Assembly (NCBI RefSeq): GCF_002007565.1 | Contig: NZ_CP015625.1 | Location: 2,170,001-2,234,000 of the forward strand | Length of the DNA stretch: 64,000 bases | Source of the DNA: Ditibartonella choladocola | GTDB lineage: Bacteria; Pseudomonadota; Alphaproteobacteria; Rhizobiales; Rhizobiaceae | Direction: 5' to 3' | In this document: piece after piece, positions 54,346 through 63,439 of the stretch | Position numbering within the stretch: the stretch's first letter is position 1 | Layout: each line of letters begins with the position of its first letter | Made by a program: the position numbers and the translations under genes | Notes under the pieces: model-generated | The model's database searches: none | What the model saw: the letters and a program-made list of their open reading frames with translations, nothing else | What the model was told of the DNA's origin: nothing

Positions 54346-55212
54346 TTAATATGTATGATATCTAACATAATCAGACTTTCCATTGTATTCATCGTGTTTG
54401 TTTAGGTCGATAATGAAGCCAAACTCTCCCCGATTACGGTATTCGTTGGTGGGAACAAGAAACCGTTTTTCAGGCGTATCATGTTCCCGCACCCCACCTA
54501 AGGTAGCGATAACTTCAACCATATTTTCAACGTAGCTAGAGCTGATTGCTGAGATAACGACATAATTACCGGCATGCTGATCATTGAAGGCTGATTTGTC
54601 CCGCTCATAAGATTCACCGGGCTGAAGTTTGCGATTATGCAGTGTTTCCCAATAGTCTGGATAGCTGTCGCGGATTTTAGATTCAGCTAATTGATTTTCA
54701 TAATCGGTGAACCATTGAGGAAAAACTGTTGCGACAATTGCCCATTCGCAATCCTCCTCGTAAAATCCGTTATTATTTCGCACTTGCGCTGGTATTTGTT
54801 TGTTTAGGCTTGGTGAAATTTTAAATCCACCGTGACTGGCAGTATCCAATCTCACTATATCAGCATTACCATACGATGTAGCATTCTGTACGGCTCCCCA
54901 AGGTGTCGAACCAAAAGACTGAAAACACATTTTTCTATTAAGACCCCTGACTTGTTTTAAATGATGTCCTCTTTTTTCGAGCGCCAGTGTTAAATCCTGT
55001 TCCGAGTTGAACTCATATGAACGATTGCTGAATTGGGTCCTGTGTAAATCTTTAAAGTCTGTAGTGCAAAACCATTTGTAGTAAATAATTGTTTGTTCTG
55101 GATTGCTTTCGTCTATGAGATAGGTATCTGAACCCAATCTATAAAGATTATGACCATCTGAGGAGCGACCTTTTGTGATTTCGTCATCGACAGTTTGTGT
55201 ATTAGGTGACAT
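54346..55212 (-). CDS. DUF7007-like protein 1
   Basis: 288 residues from the ATG with GGAG 7 bases upstream. Contains the family pattern T-P-W-G-A-V-Q, T-A-S-H-G-G-F, Y-E-E-D-C-E-W-A-I-V, F-P-Q-W-F and a closing G-E-F-G-F-I-I-D. The N-terminal ~90 residues are variable. Function unknown. A diverged paralogue lies at 58913-59707. Confidence 0.83.
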   Translation of the reverse strand: MSPNTQTVDDEITKGRSSDGHNLYRLGSDTYLIDESNPEQTIIYYKWFCTTDFKDLHRTQFSNRSYEFNSEQDLTLALEKRGHHLKQVRGLNRKMCFQSFGSTPWGAVQNATSYGNADIVRLDTASHGGFKISPSLNKQIPAQVRNNNGFYEEDCEWAIVATVFPQWFTDYENQLAESKIRDSYPDYWETLHNRKLQPGESYERDKSAFNDQHAGNYVVISAISSSYVENMVEVIATLGGVREHDTPEKRFLVPTNEYRNRGEFGFIIDLNKHDEYNGKSDYVRYHTY

Positions 55213-55226
55213 CGCAGTCTCCACTT

Positions 55227-55673
55227 TTATTTTTGTTTAATCGGTAACATTTCAATTTTTAAAATTTGCTCAACAATAAGATATTCATCCAACCCGATAA
55301 TACATTCCACCAAGTCTGAGTAGAATCTGTCTAAGGGAGGAACCTTAGTAGTTAATTTTGCGGCATATTGTCGTGATGTTGAGAAGGCATTTATTGAGGC
55401 AACAATGCCTGTTGTTTCGGTTGTCAAGCGGCAAGTAAAACCATTGAATAATGTTACAGTGCAATATCCATCAAAATCAGGTTTAAAAAAGAACCCACCA
55501 TTTGACAATGAGACAATAGACCAATTGTTATCGACTATTGTACCTGCATGATTAAACAACCACGATTTTACAAGGTGACAGAAAAGGGCAGCACAACTAC
55601 CCAATTTTTGCTTTAATAGTGCGTCACCATCAATATTTGATAGTGGTATCGCGGTAATGGTTGACATATCCAT
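55227..55673 (-). CDS. Hypothetical protein, 148 residues
   Basis: The ATG has GGAGATAAGG upstream; a second Met two codons later is equally possible. Beta-rich middle (G-G-F-F-F-K-P-D-F-D-G-Y-C-T-V-T-L) and helical end. No family recognised. Stop is 14 bp before the DUF7007 start, so the two form one unit. Confidence 0.72.
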   Translation of the reverse strand: MDMSTITAIPLSNIDGDALLKQKLGSCAALFCHLVKSWLFNHAGTIVDNNWSIVSLSNGGFFFKPDFDGYCTVTLFNGFTCRLTTETTGIVASINAFSTSRQYAAKLTTKVPPLDRFYSDLVECIIGLDEYLIVEQILKIEMLPIKQK

Positions 55674-55715
55674 CGCCTTATCTCCATTATTTTGTTGTTT
55701 AGTTATCGGAACCAA

Positions 55716-56278
55716 TACTGAACGTTATTTCTAAACGCCTTAAACGGCTTCTAGATATTGTCAGTTTTTAATGTGAAGCATCACTTGAAGCTAACTGGCC
55801 ATAATATTACTGCCAATTAAATGCAGATCAGCATAGTGTTCATTACGAACAGGCAACAGGAAAAATGCTTGAATGCAGATCTTGCTTGCTAATTGCTTCT
55901 TCGTGGTTTTGGGTACGCAAACTTAAATTTTCAATTGTTTTACTATCATGGAAAACAAATTTTTGTAGGTGAATAGGTATGTTAGTTATTTTTTTGTACA
56001 ACCGGAAATCTCAAAAAATTCCATTTTGGATACATTTATTCAATCCATTTTTTTGTTTTATTGTGCTCGACATTTCAGTTTTAAGACTTTTAGAGGGACG
56101 CATGCTAAAATAGCAGAAAAAATATAGCTTGATATTGATATAGAACATTGGATAATTAACGATGCTGCAAGAATCCTAAAATACGTGGTGATCTTCTTTC
56201 TCTGTGCCACAATCAAAAAATATTATCTTCCCAACATTTTGTATAACTTTCAGCATCTAATGAGTTGTGAGGATAATT
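55716..56278. other. 560-bp AT-rich divergent promoter region
   Basis: No supported gene. Lies between the minus-strand unit and the plus-strand zeta-D gene, so both promoters should be here. No strong inverted repeats noticed. Confidence 0.5.
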
Positions 56279-57511
56279 ATGATAAAAATTGAAGATACAA
56301 TAAATCTGCTAAAAACGAACCTGACAGAACTTGATGCGATTTATAATGAGCAAATCAAACCAAATTTTGTATATGAAGGTGCAAAAGAAACAGCATATAA
56401 GATAACTTTAGTGGGTGGCACTATGGGATCTAGTGTTACCAGTTATGCAAACAGCCTCTTTGAAAATATAAGGGGAGACAATCAATCGTCAGTGTTGATT
56501 GATGAAGAACGGCTTTTAAGCTTCGTTCCTAATACCGATAATCTAGAAAATCTAAATGAATCACAATCCTTACAAAGCATACAGCAAATTACAAATTATT
56601 GGTCAAATAAGATCCGCAAGCACTTTAAGGATACTAATGCCCATATTATTGAAAAGTCATATGATCCCAGATTAGTGAAAGGGTATATTTTCGACACCCA
56701 ACCAGATTTATTGCGTTTGAAAAGTAGGCACGGTGAGAAAATAGAGATGCCAGCTATTAATCTTCATGTGATCGCAACAAATAGACGGGAAAGTGAACTG
56801 AATTACGTCCTCGATCATATCAACAAAGATAATACTATTTGTAATAAAAGTGTTTTTTATGGGGATGGCAATCGACACGCTCTGCCTTATCTTTGGAGCA
56901 ATGAGTTGCTGAAGGTTGAACGATACAATCATGTCAATAGTATCAAGTTAATGAGAAACTCAGATGAAACTATTTATGAAAACCAATTGCAAGGATCGCG
57001 TAACATCGATGAAAACTTTAAAAATACTAAAACACAGTGGCAAGAACGTCCTACAGCCTATGAAGTTTTTATGTTGGAACAAATGAATTCAGTAAAAGAA
57101 CTTTCAGGCGAGACGCAATCGAGTCATCTGGAAAATCGAATAGAGATGGCTTTCCATAAGCTTGAAAGTGAACAAACATATGTTCGACCAATCCATCTTT
57201 TAGAAGCTTATAATGATGCTTATATGTACTATTATGATGGTTTGAATAATGTGTCGTTATTACAAAATCGAGATAATACATCCAATAGAAATTATGGACA
57301 AAACATTACTGATTGGAAGGAATCATTTTTAAAAGAATTAGATAGACAGAAACATTATGACTTTCAAAATGTTACAAAGCAATTTAGTCGTGAGGTTTCA
57401 ATTTTCAAAAAGACTGTACTTGAATCACTACAAAATCAACACGAAAAATTTGTTTCGCAGCAAACGCCAGATGCACAAAGTGAAACCATTAATCTGTCGA
57501 GATCACGATGA
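56279..57511 (+). CDS. Zeta-toxin-like protein D with degenerate P-loop
   Basis: 410 residues from the ATG with GAGGAT 8 bases upstream. Full-length relative of zeta A-C: I-D-E-E-R-L-L-S-F-V-P, V-I-A-T-N-R-R-E-S-E, S-I-K-L-M-R-N-S-D-E-T-I-Y and Y-E-V-F-M-L-E-Q are all present. The Walker A reads G-G-T-M-G-S-S-V-T-S, so the lysine and the following Ser/Thr pattern are lost and ATP binding is doubtful. The C-terminus ends L-S-R-S-R. It is the only family member on the plus strand and stands alone. Confidence 0.85.
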   Translation: MIKIEDTINLLKTNLTELDAIYNEQIKPNFVYEGAKETAYKITLVGGTMGSSVTSYANSLFENIRGDNQSSVLIDEERLLSFVPNTDNLENLNESQSLQSIQQITNYWSNKIRKHFKDTNAHIIEKSYDPRLVKGYIFDTQPDLLRLKSRHGEKIEMPAINLHVIATNRRESELNYVLDHINKDNTICNKSVFYGDGNRHALPYLWSNELLKVERYNHVNSIKLMRNSDETIYENQLQGSRNIDENFKNTKTQWQERPTAYEVFMLEQMNSVKELSGETQSSHLENRIEMAFHKLESEQTYVRPIHLLEAYNDAYMYYYDGLNNVSLLQNRDNTSNRNYGQNITDWKESFLKELDRQKHYDFQNVTKQFSREVSIFKKTVLESLQNQHEKFVSQQTPDAQSETINLSRSR

Positions 57512-57713
57512 TACAATCACAAAACAGAATCGTCCATTCCATATCTTTCACTAACTCAACTGCTAACAAAATCGCTTTACCACCAATAAATATCTTATCA
57601 TTAAGGTCTAATACTAACTGCTTCGTCAAGAGTTGATTGCCTTCATGTGGTTTATCGCAAAATGCCTTCAGATAACCGTCTAGTGGCAAAGCGTAGATAA
57701 GAGGATAAGCCAT
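57489..57713 (-). CDS. Small hypothetical protein convergent with zeta-D
   Basis: 74 residues; AAAAGG about 8 bases before the ATG. Its last codons overlap the end of zeta-D by 23 bp. Largely hydrophobic in the second half. No family recognised. Confidence 0.6.
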   Translation of the reverse strand: MAYPLIYALPLDGYLKAFCDKPHEGNQLLTKQLVLDLNDKIFIGGKAILLAVELVKDMEWTILFCDCIIVISTD

Positions 57714-57740
57714 ATTTTAGCCTTTTCATTGTATATCCTT

Positions 57741-58094
57741 TCAATGAATAAGCATTTTTTCATTGGCTATTGGCCAAAGTTTTAGTTGGTCATTGATGAT
57801 GCCTGCTGCCAAGTCACATTCTATGTTCAAGATTTCCTGAAATACATCGTCTGTTGGCCTATAAAGCTCAGTAAACTCTTCATCGCCAAACATCTGATTG
57901 GCACGGTAACAAAGAGTATCATAGACGTCTTTACGAGGATCAAACTTCTCTGCATAAGCAATCAGAGGATTATCTTTGGATTGGCGTGCTGGGCAAAAAT
58001 ATACACCAACATTTTTGCATAGTTTGATACGGCTGGATTGACTGAGTGCGTCAAGCAAAACCGGCATGAGATTTTGATATTTGAATCTTAGCAT
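57741..58094 (-). CDS. DUF3085-like protein
   Basis: 117 residues from the Met beginning M-L-R-F-K; a Met six codons earlier has no ribosome site. Shows the family pattern L-R-F-K...L-M-P-V-L-L-D-A-L, V-G-V-Y-F and A-Y-A-E-K-F-D-P-R-K-D-V. Function unknown; typical plasmid passenger. Confidence 0.72.
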   Translation of the reverse strand: MLRFKYQNLMPVLLDALSQSSRIKLCKNVGVYFCPARQSKDNPLIAYAEKFDPRKDVYDTLCYRANQMFGDEEFTELYRPTDDVFQEILNIECDLAAGIINDQLKLWPIANEKMLIH

Positions 58095-58210
58095 GAGATT
58101 ATTTCCAGACATGTTGAGGCGTGTCTTATTTCGAATTTTTGTTTATAATATTTAAACTAATCAGCCATATACAGTTTGTTATCGACATAAGGTATTGCGT
58201 AGTCGATAGT

Positions 58211-58858
58211 CTAACCAAAGCGTCTGCCTTCTGCCGTGAACGTATATTCATTGGCAGCAAGACATTCGTCTATAATTTTATCAGAAGTTTGGTACTCATA
58301 TTCAGCTTCTAAAGCCCGATAAAGCCATTTTGCCAGACGGCGAAAAATGCACGCTACCTCTTTCTCTGCATTTTCAGTACATAATTGATATGATGGTGAA
58401 TAACGTTCAAGGAAGAATTGCATCGTATTTTCGTGGCAGTACATAGAAGAATCTTGTGTTATATCCACATGTAATTGGAAAAAGTTTCTCTTCTGTAGAT
58501 CATAAAGTTCATCAGCAATGTCATGAAGCACTTCATCCTTGGGTGCATATTCACGAATAGCCTTCGTCGAGCCTTTTTGATAGCTATAAAATGCACAAAA
58601 AGAGGCGCCATCACCCTGGCACCAAAAGCCCCTAAAATAGATTTGGGGTTCACAGTAGGAATGTCCGAACCTATTTGTATGACATCTTTCTTTAATGTCC
58701 AGGCCAAGTATTTTGGCTATAGCAAGAAAATCCTCATAAACAAACTCAAACCAATCATCGTATAATCCATGCTGGCGATACCAACTTCTGGCTTCTTCCT
58801 TTGCAGGCTCCTCCAATTCACTGATTTGATAAACTGTAGTTTCAATAATTGATGGCAT
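58211..58858 (-). CDS. Phage/plasmid protein of the 'antitoxin of TA stability system' type
   Basis: 215 residues; GGAGGTG ribosome site. The pattern E-L-E-E-P-A-K-E-E-A-R-S-W-Y-R, F-R-G-F-W-C-Q-G-D-G-A-S-F, Y-A-P-K-D-E-V-L-H-D-I-A-D-E-L and A-N-E-Y-T-F-T-A-E-G-R is found in a broad phage and plasmid family often labelled as an antitoxin without experimental basis. I would keep the function open. Confidence 0.82.
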   Translation of the reverse strand: MPSIIETTVYQISELEEPAKEEARSWYRQHGLYDDWFEFVYEDFLAIAKILGLDIKERCHTNRFGHSYCEPQIYFRGFWCQGDGASFCAFYSYQKGSTKAIREYAPKDEVLHDIADELYDLQKRNFFQLHVDITQDSSMYCHENTMQFFLERYSPSYQLCTENAEKEVACIFRRLAKWLYRALEAEYEYQTSDKIIDECLAANEYTFTAEGRRFG

Positions 58859-58912
58859 AATTCACCTCCATCCAAAAATAAAGCCCGCGTATCAGCGGAC
58901 TTTAAAGGTTGT

Positions 58913-59707
58913 TCAATGTTCAAGAATTTCTGGATGCCTCTTGGGATCAATGATCATCCCAAAGCGATTTCTTGAGAGATATTCAGAAAGTGGAACTTCA
59001 AAGTGCTTAATGTGAGCTTTAAGCTTTTTACCACCCAATGCAGCTTCAACACGAATGACATTGGATCGGCCGTAGATTGGAGATGTGAAGGTGCCAATCC
59101 AATCATTACGGTGCTGATAATAAAAGGCTTCACGATCTTTGACAAAAGATTCACCTTCACTCAAACTGACATTGTTGATTTTCTCATATGGAAATGGAAA
59201 AAAATTTCTCAAAACAATGTCAGCATTAGCTTTTTCTAGATCTGTAAAAAGCTCAGGAAATGAATTAATGATTTTGAAGGCTTCAACGTCTTCCTCATAC
59301 CAACAACTTGTATTGCGGTAAAGGTAATGAACTCTTTCGTTCATTTGCTCCGAGAGATAAAAACCACCATGATCTGGTGTACGATAAAAAATAACACCTA
59401 CCGCATATTCACATTTTTCATATGACGTACCCCAGAGTGTTGTTACACTGCTATTTTCGTTATGACGATTGAGTTGTTTTAGCTGTTTTTCATGCTCTTG
59501 TAATTTTTCGGCGTAAACATAAAAGTCTTCACTTTTAAAAAAAGTTGGTGACGACAGCCAATAAGCTGCATCAATTGGTGTCCCGTCAGGCGCTTCATAT
59601 TGCACAAAATACTGGGTGCTTTCTTTATTGCGGTATAGTGAGACTACATTCTCGTATGTGGGTATTGTCAAACAATTGATTTTTATAGGGGCTTCTTGAG
59701 CAACCAT
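58913..59707 (-). CDS. DUF7007-like protein 2
   Basis: 264 residues from the Met after GGAAAGGAAAAAG; a Met 14 codons upstream is less well placed. Shares T-L-W-G-T-S-Y, T-P-D-H-G-G-F-Y, W-Y-E-E-D-V-E-A, F-P-E-L-F and R-F-G-M-I-I-D-P with DUF7007 protein 1. The conserved A-S-H-G-G became P-D-H-G-G. Confidence 0.83.
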   Translation of the reverse strand: MVAQEAPIKINCLTIPTYENVVSLYRNKESTQYFVQYEAPDGTPIDAAYWLSSPTFFKSEDFYVYAEKLQEHEKQLKQLNRHNENSSVTTLWGTSYEKCEYAVGVIFYRTPDHGGFYLSEQMNERVHYLYRNTSCWYEEDVEAFKIINSFPELFTDLEKANADIVLRNFFPFPYEKINNVSLSEGESFVKDREAFYYQHRNDWIGTFTSPIYGRSNVIRVEAALGGKKLKAHIKHFEVPLSEYLSRNRFGMIIDPKRHPEILEH

Positions 59708-59870
59708 TTTCTTTTTCCTTTCCAGAATTTTGATCAAAAAACTTATCAAAAACCCTTATCCGCGTTGGTCGCGCCCATTTGAAGAAGGTCTCAATTTGAC
59801 GGTCTTCAAAATTTGGGATTGAAGAGTTCTTTTGGAAAGTCGAGAAAAGACTGCCATCACGACAAGTCAT
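59625..59870 (-). CDS. Possible small protein overlapping the DUF7007-2 start
   Basis: 81 residues from the ATG with GAAAGG 8 bases upstream. Overlaps the following gene by 83 bases in another frame. Basic and aromatic, no family recognised. The good ribosome site is the only positive evidence; it could act as an upstream frame coupled to DUF7007-2. Confidence 0.4.
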   Translation of the reverse strand: MTCRDGSLFSTFQKNSSIPNFEDRQIETFFKWARPTRIRVFDKFFDQNSGKEKENGCSRSPYKNQLFDNTHIRECSLTIPQ

Positions 59871-60051
59871 GTTGTATCCTTTCTGCATTTTGATATTTGG
59901 AAAAGCAGAAAGCCCGATTGAAACAATCAGGCTCTCTTTTAGGATAGTTTTTTAATGTTAGGATGCAGGCAATTATAACCTGCTAGCTGTAGCGGATCGA
60001 TGACCCGATGAGGAATATAGCACAGTGATTACAAAAATGAACTGTTTTTTG

Positions 60052-60300
60052 TCAATGGAAAACGTATTTTGACATAGAATAGCGAATTATTCTCAAAAAT
60101 GAGTTCTTCGATAATTTTATAGCCTTGTAGAGTCTTTTTTGGCGTGTTTCTGTCAATTCCCTATGGAGGGCATTCAAACTCATGATTTCAGGAGGTTTAA
60201 CATAGAGTGTTTGATCTTCATCAATCCAGCACACGTGCATCCCCTGAAGAACAGTTGTTTGGTTTTTTATTATGTCGATTATATCATTTGCAGTTTTCAT
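60052..60300 (-). CDS. Small hypothetical protein
   Basis: 82 residues from the ATG preceded by AGGTCGAG; a TTG 60 bases upstream is in frame but has no ribosome site. Helical, ending basic. Contains G-M-H-V-C-W-I-D-E-D-Q-T-L-Y-V. No family recognised. Follows the tandem-paralogue gene on the same strand. Confidence 0.62.
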   Translation of the reverse strand: MKTANDIIDIIKNQTTVLQGMHVCWIDEDQTLYVKPPEIMSLNALHRELTETRQKRLYKAIKLSKNSFLRIIRYSMSKYVFH

Positions 60301-60368
60301 ATGCTCGACCTGTATGTCTGGCTGACAGGCAATCTTGTAAATCGCAGCAGCAGTAATCAAAAGCGGTT

Positions 60369-61100
60369 TTATGGGGTCGCATCCTCATAGTTATTTTCAA
60401 CGTCAAAAATTGTGGTTCCGATGATGTCCATGGTTTCGGCATATTCAAAAATGGCTTCATCGTTATTATACATATGCAAAGCTGCTTCAGGTGTAGCCGC
60501 TTCAACTTTATAGCGTTCAAGTGAGCGTACTTCCTTATGGATCACATATTGATGAAGGTCCGGATTATTGATAGCTTTTCTTAGTGCCGCAATAAGTTCT
60601 GGTTTGGCAGTTAATTTTGGCAGTGTTTCACCTGACTGTACAGCGCATTGATGGAGAAGTTTTTTTACATTTGCTATAGTATTTTTCGGCGTTTTATGAG
60701 CATTCAACTGACTTTCAAGCCAATCAGGGGTTATAATCGGCTGACCATCATAAGCATCAGCTTCTTCTTCTCGTCCACCTGGTAGGATTGTACGAAAACC
60801 TGCATTATAATCGTCACCGGCTTCATGATATGTAGAGCATCCAAGGGACTGGCTCTGGCGAATGAAATTTTCAATTACGAGGAAATATCCGCCATCAAGC
60901 CTATGTTGTGATATAATCAAGTGATCATCATTTTCTATCGCTTGAAGTATCAACCTTTTTAAGGTTGTCTCCATGCTGGCTAGCCTATCGTCATTTTCCA
61001 GCAAAATATAATCTTTGAATGTTGCTATAAGACCGTCAATTTGTTTTATATCAAGCAAATGACCGCCAATTTTCATACGAGCATAAGATGGATCGTTCAT
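60369..61100 (-). CDS. Tandem paralogue 1, unknown family
   Basis: 243 residues. The start is set at the Met that aligns with the paralogue (M-N-D-P-S-Y-A-R-M-K-I-G-G), with AAGG 9 bases upstream. Shared features are K-I-G-G near the start, Y-N-A-G-F-R-T-I-L-P-G and L-P-K-L-T-A. Acidic and mostly helical. The family is not recognised, but conservation between paralogues shows both are real. Confidence 0.75.
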   Translation of the reverse strand: MNDPSYARMKIGGHLLDIKQIDGLIATFKDYILLENDDRLASMETTLKRLILQAIENDDHLIISQHRLDGGYFLVIENFIRQSQSLGCSTYHEAGDDYNAGFRTILPGGREEEADAYDGQPIITPDWLESQLNAHKTPKNTIANVKKLLHQCAVQSGETLPKLTAKPELIAALRKAINNPDLHQYVIHKEVRSLERYKVEAATPEAALHMYNNDEAIFEYAETMDIIGTTIFDVENNYEDATP

Positions 61101-61153
61101 AGAAAGCGCCTTCATATATTAGAAATAGTGAGTGTGGCTCTGTTGGAGTATTT

Positions 61154-61879
61154 TCAACTCTCTATTGCTTCGCTGATTACAGCTGTTTCTATGATCTCAG
61201 AAGTTAGTTTTTCAACTTTGTGTGGACGTTTTATGCCTTTTTCTATTATTTCAATAGCTTTATCAGCTGTTTGTGATTTGATATGATATATTTCCAAAGT
61301 AGTGACAGATCGTTTGATCTCAAATTGTTGTGGCACTTTGGCTATTTCTGCCTCAAGATGTTCTATTACAGTTGCGCTTGCGGTAAGTTTAGGTAGATTT
61401 ACACCAGCTGCAAGCTTTTCATTTACTGTCAATTCAGTGAGAAGTTTTAGCTTTTTATCTTCTGTGATATCTTTAGAGAGAATCTCAATCATTAGATTAT
61501 TATCGATCGTTACATTGCCATCTATGGCATCGCAATAAATTTCATCTTTTGAACCAGGTAGAATGGTTCTATAACCCTCACTAAAATCAGTTCCTGCATA
61601 AAAATGATTTGTAAATGCAAGACTATCAGTTTCTTTAATGTAGTCTTCAATGACTGGAAACTCACCATTACGGGCCTCATCATCATAACATTTCAACCAG
61701 TCTTCATTCTTTATTGCCTCAAAAATTGCAGTTTTAATTTTCCATTCTGTATTGAGTTGTTCATCTGTATCTTCGTCTTGAACTTGTGATTTAAAGATCA
61801 CAGACACAAGACCTTCTAATTGATCAATTGTTGTAATTTCACCACCGATTTTGATTGATCCATAGACATGGTCGGACAT
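61154..61879 (-). CDS. Tandem paralogue 2, unknown family
   Basis: 241 residues; AGGAG 7 bases before the ATG. Aligns with paralogue 1 throughout: S-I-K-I-G-G, F-S-E-G-Y-R-T-I-L-P-G, D-A-I-D-G and L-P-K-L-T-A-S. The two diverged well before their present arrangement, since similarity is only moderate. Confidence 0.75.
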   Translation of the reverse strand: MSDHVYGSIKIGGEITTIDQLEGLVSVIFKSQVQDEDTDEQLNTEWKIKTAIFEAIKNEDWLKCYDDEARNGEFPVIEDYIKETDSLAFTNHFYAGTDFSEGYRTILPGSKDEIYCDAIDGNVTIDNNLMIEILSKDITEDKKLKLLTELTVNEKLAAGVNLPKLTASATVIEHLEAEIAKVPQQFEIKRSVTTLEIYHIKSQTADKAIEIIEKGIKRPHKVEKLTSEIIETAVISEAIES

Positions 61880-61963
61880 GTTCATCTCCTGAAAATGAAA
61901 AACGGCCATATGGACCGCTATTTTGTGGGTTTTTAATCTTTGTGATTTAGTTTTTAAATATTG

Positions 61964-62200
61964 TTATCGGGTTGTTATTGTCAGCTTTTCCCAATCCTGC
62001 TCCGTTGCCGCTTGAGAAAAATACATATGTACCAATTCTATATCTTTGTATCTTTGATGGTTTTTTATGATTGCTTCAGGCCCATCTTGTTCAAGCCAGA
62101 ACCGGCAATATTCGGCTAATTGTTGATACAGCTCTTCGTAATCTTCACTTACAAAGTTATGGACACCATGGCGTGATTCCACAGTTGCTATAACAGGCAT
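61964..62200 (-). CDS. Small hypothetical protein
   Basis: 78 residues from the ATG with AAAGGATATT upstream. Helical with a V-E-S-R-H-G-V-H-N-F start. 33 bases after the VWA gene stop, same strand. No family recognised. Confidence 0.65.
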   Translation of the reverse strand: MPVIATVESRHGVHNFVSEDYEELYQQLAEYCRFWLEQDGPEAIIKNHQRYKDIELVHMYFSQAATEQDWEKLTITTR

Positions 62201-62232
62201 GTCTAATATCCTTTTAATTGCAAGAGTCTTAT

Positions 62233-63429
62233 TCAATAGGAAGGAATGTGGATCGGTCTTCCAAATGGCACACGCTTGGCTAGGACTTCATAGGTTTTCT
62301 GCTTACCATAAGCTGCCCATATGACAGGAGCCATTGGTTCGTGTCCAAACTCGGTGGTTTGTAAATCGGTGAAATAGACAATAACTGAAGCGTTAGAGGC
62401 GTGTTTATTGATCCAAAGGAAAGTATCAATAAAACTTGTCCCACCTTTACCAACTGCCTCAAGTATCAGTTTATCACCTTTGGTAAAGGTTTCCGTTTTT
62501 CTGACGCGCTGGTCTGCGTAGATAACAACCAGTTCATCAGCGATCCCTTCATCAAAGGCTGCCTGAATTTCAGTTGCAAACAGCTGTAAAAGTTTCTGAT
62601 CAATGGATGCTGAAGTGTCAATTGCTACAACCAACTGATTGAGTCCATCTGAAACAAGGCCGGGAACAATAATATCAAGAGATAACATACGGCGATTAGG
62701 CGATGACCAGCTATAGTCCTGCCTCGTGCTATCGTCGATATAATCTCTTAATGTTTGACGCCAATCAATAATAGGCTTTGTTGAATTATCCATGATATTG
62801 CGAATGCCGGATGGCAGGTTCTCTCGGCCTCCGGCTTTCCCTGCTGCGATTGAAATGGCCTGTCTAATGGAAGTTTGAATATCTCTTTTCATCTGTGATA
62901 ATTCGGAGACATTGGCATTTTTACAGGCATCCAAAACGGCACCACACCCCCCTGGGTCAGAATCTTGACCTGATTGCGGACTGGATATGGCGTTATCTTG
63001 GGTCTGTTGTTGTGCTGCCGGCTCAATTATGAGCAAGGGATATATTTCTTCCGCGCTCATATTCGAGAACTCATAATCAAGCAGCATTCCTTCTGGTTTT
63101 TCACCTATACACGCTTCTACGAGTTGGAGATTGATGGCGTAATCCGTGGCCATATTCCATAATTTCATGTCTCGCCCACGGCAGCGTAAATGATGTTCAA
63201 GAGCCACATGCATGACCTCATGCGCCAGAATAAAAATAAGCTGCTGTAGAGATAATTGTTCTATGAAAGACGGATGATAAAAAAGGCTTTTGCCATCTGT
63301 CGCCATGGTCGAAACTTGAGGATTGTCAGTGGTCTCAACCAGTTTCAGATTGAGCAGCATAACAGCAAAAAACGGTTGCTGCCAAAGAAGTTGCATGCGC
63401 GCTTTTTCTAATTTTTTGTCACATGTCAT
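62233..63429 (-). CDS. VWA-like metallopeptidase-domain protein (DUF2201 type)
   Basis: 398 residues from the ATG with GAGGTGG 7 bases upstream; the start lies just past the ATPase stop. The N-terminal domain has H-E-V-M-H-V-A-L-E-H-H, a zinc-binding HExxH-like motif with H-E-x-x-H. The C-terminal VWA-like domain has V-V-A-I-D-T-S-A-S, a MIDAS D-x-S-x-S. Regularly paired with a MoxR-type ATPase, as here; such pairs are thought to act as metal-dependent chaperones or remodelling machines. Confidence 0.9.
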   Translation of the reverse strand: MTCDKKLEKARMQLLWQQPFFAVMLLNLKLVETTDNPQVSTMATDGKSLFYHPSFIEQLSLQQLIFILAHEVMHVALEHHLRCRGRDMKLWNMATDYAINLQLVEACIGEKPEGMLLDYEFSNMSAEEIYPLLIIEPAAQQQTQDNAISSPQSGQDSDPGGCGAVLDACKNANVSELSQMKRDIQTSIRQAISIAAGKAGGRENLPSGIRNIMDNSTKPIIDWRQTLRDYIDDSTRQDYSWSSPNRRMLSLDIIVPGLVSDGLNQLVVAIDTSASIDQKLLQLFATEIQAAFDEGIADELVVIYADQRVRKTETFTKGDKLILEAVGKGGTSFIDTFLWINKHASNASVIVYFTDLQTTEFGHEPMAPVIWAAYGKQKTYEVLAKRVPFGRPIHIPSY

Positions 63430-63439
63430 TTTGTCCACC

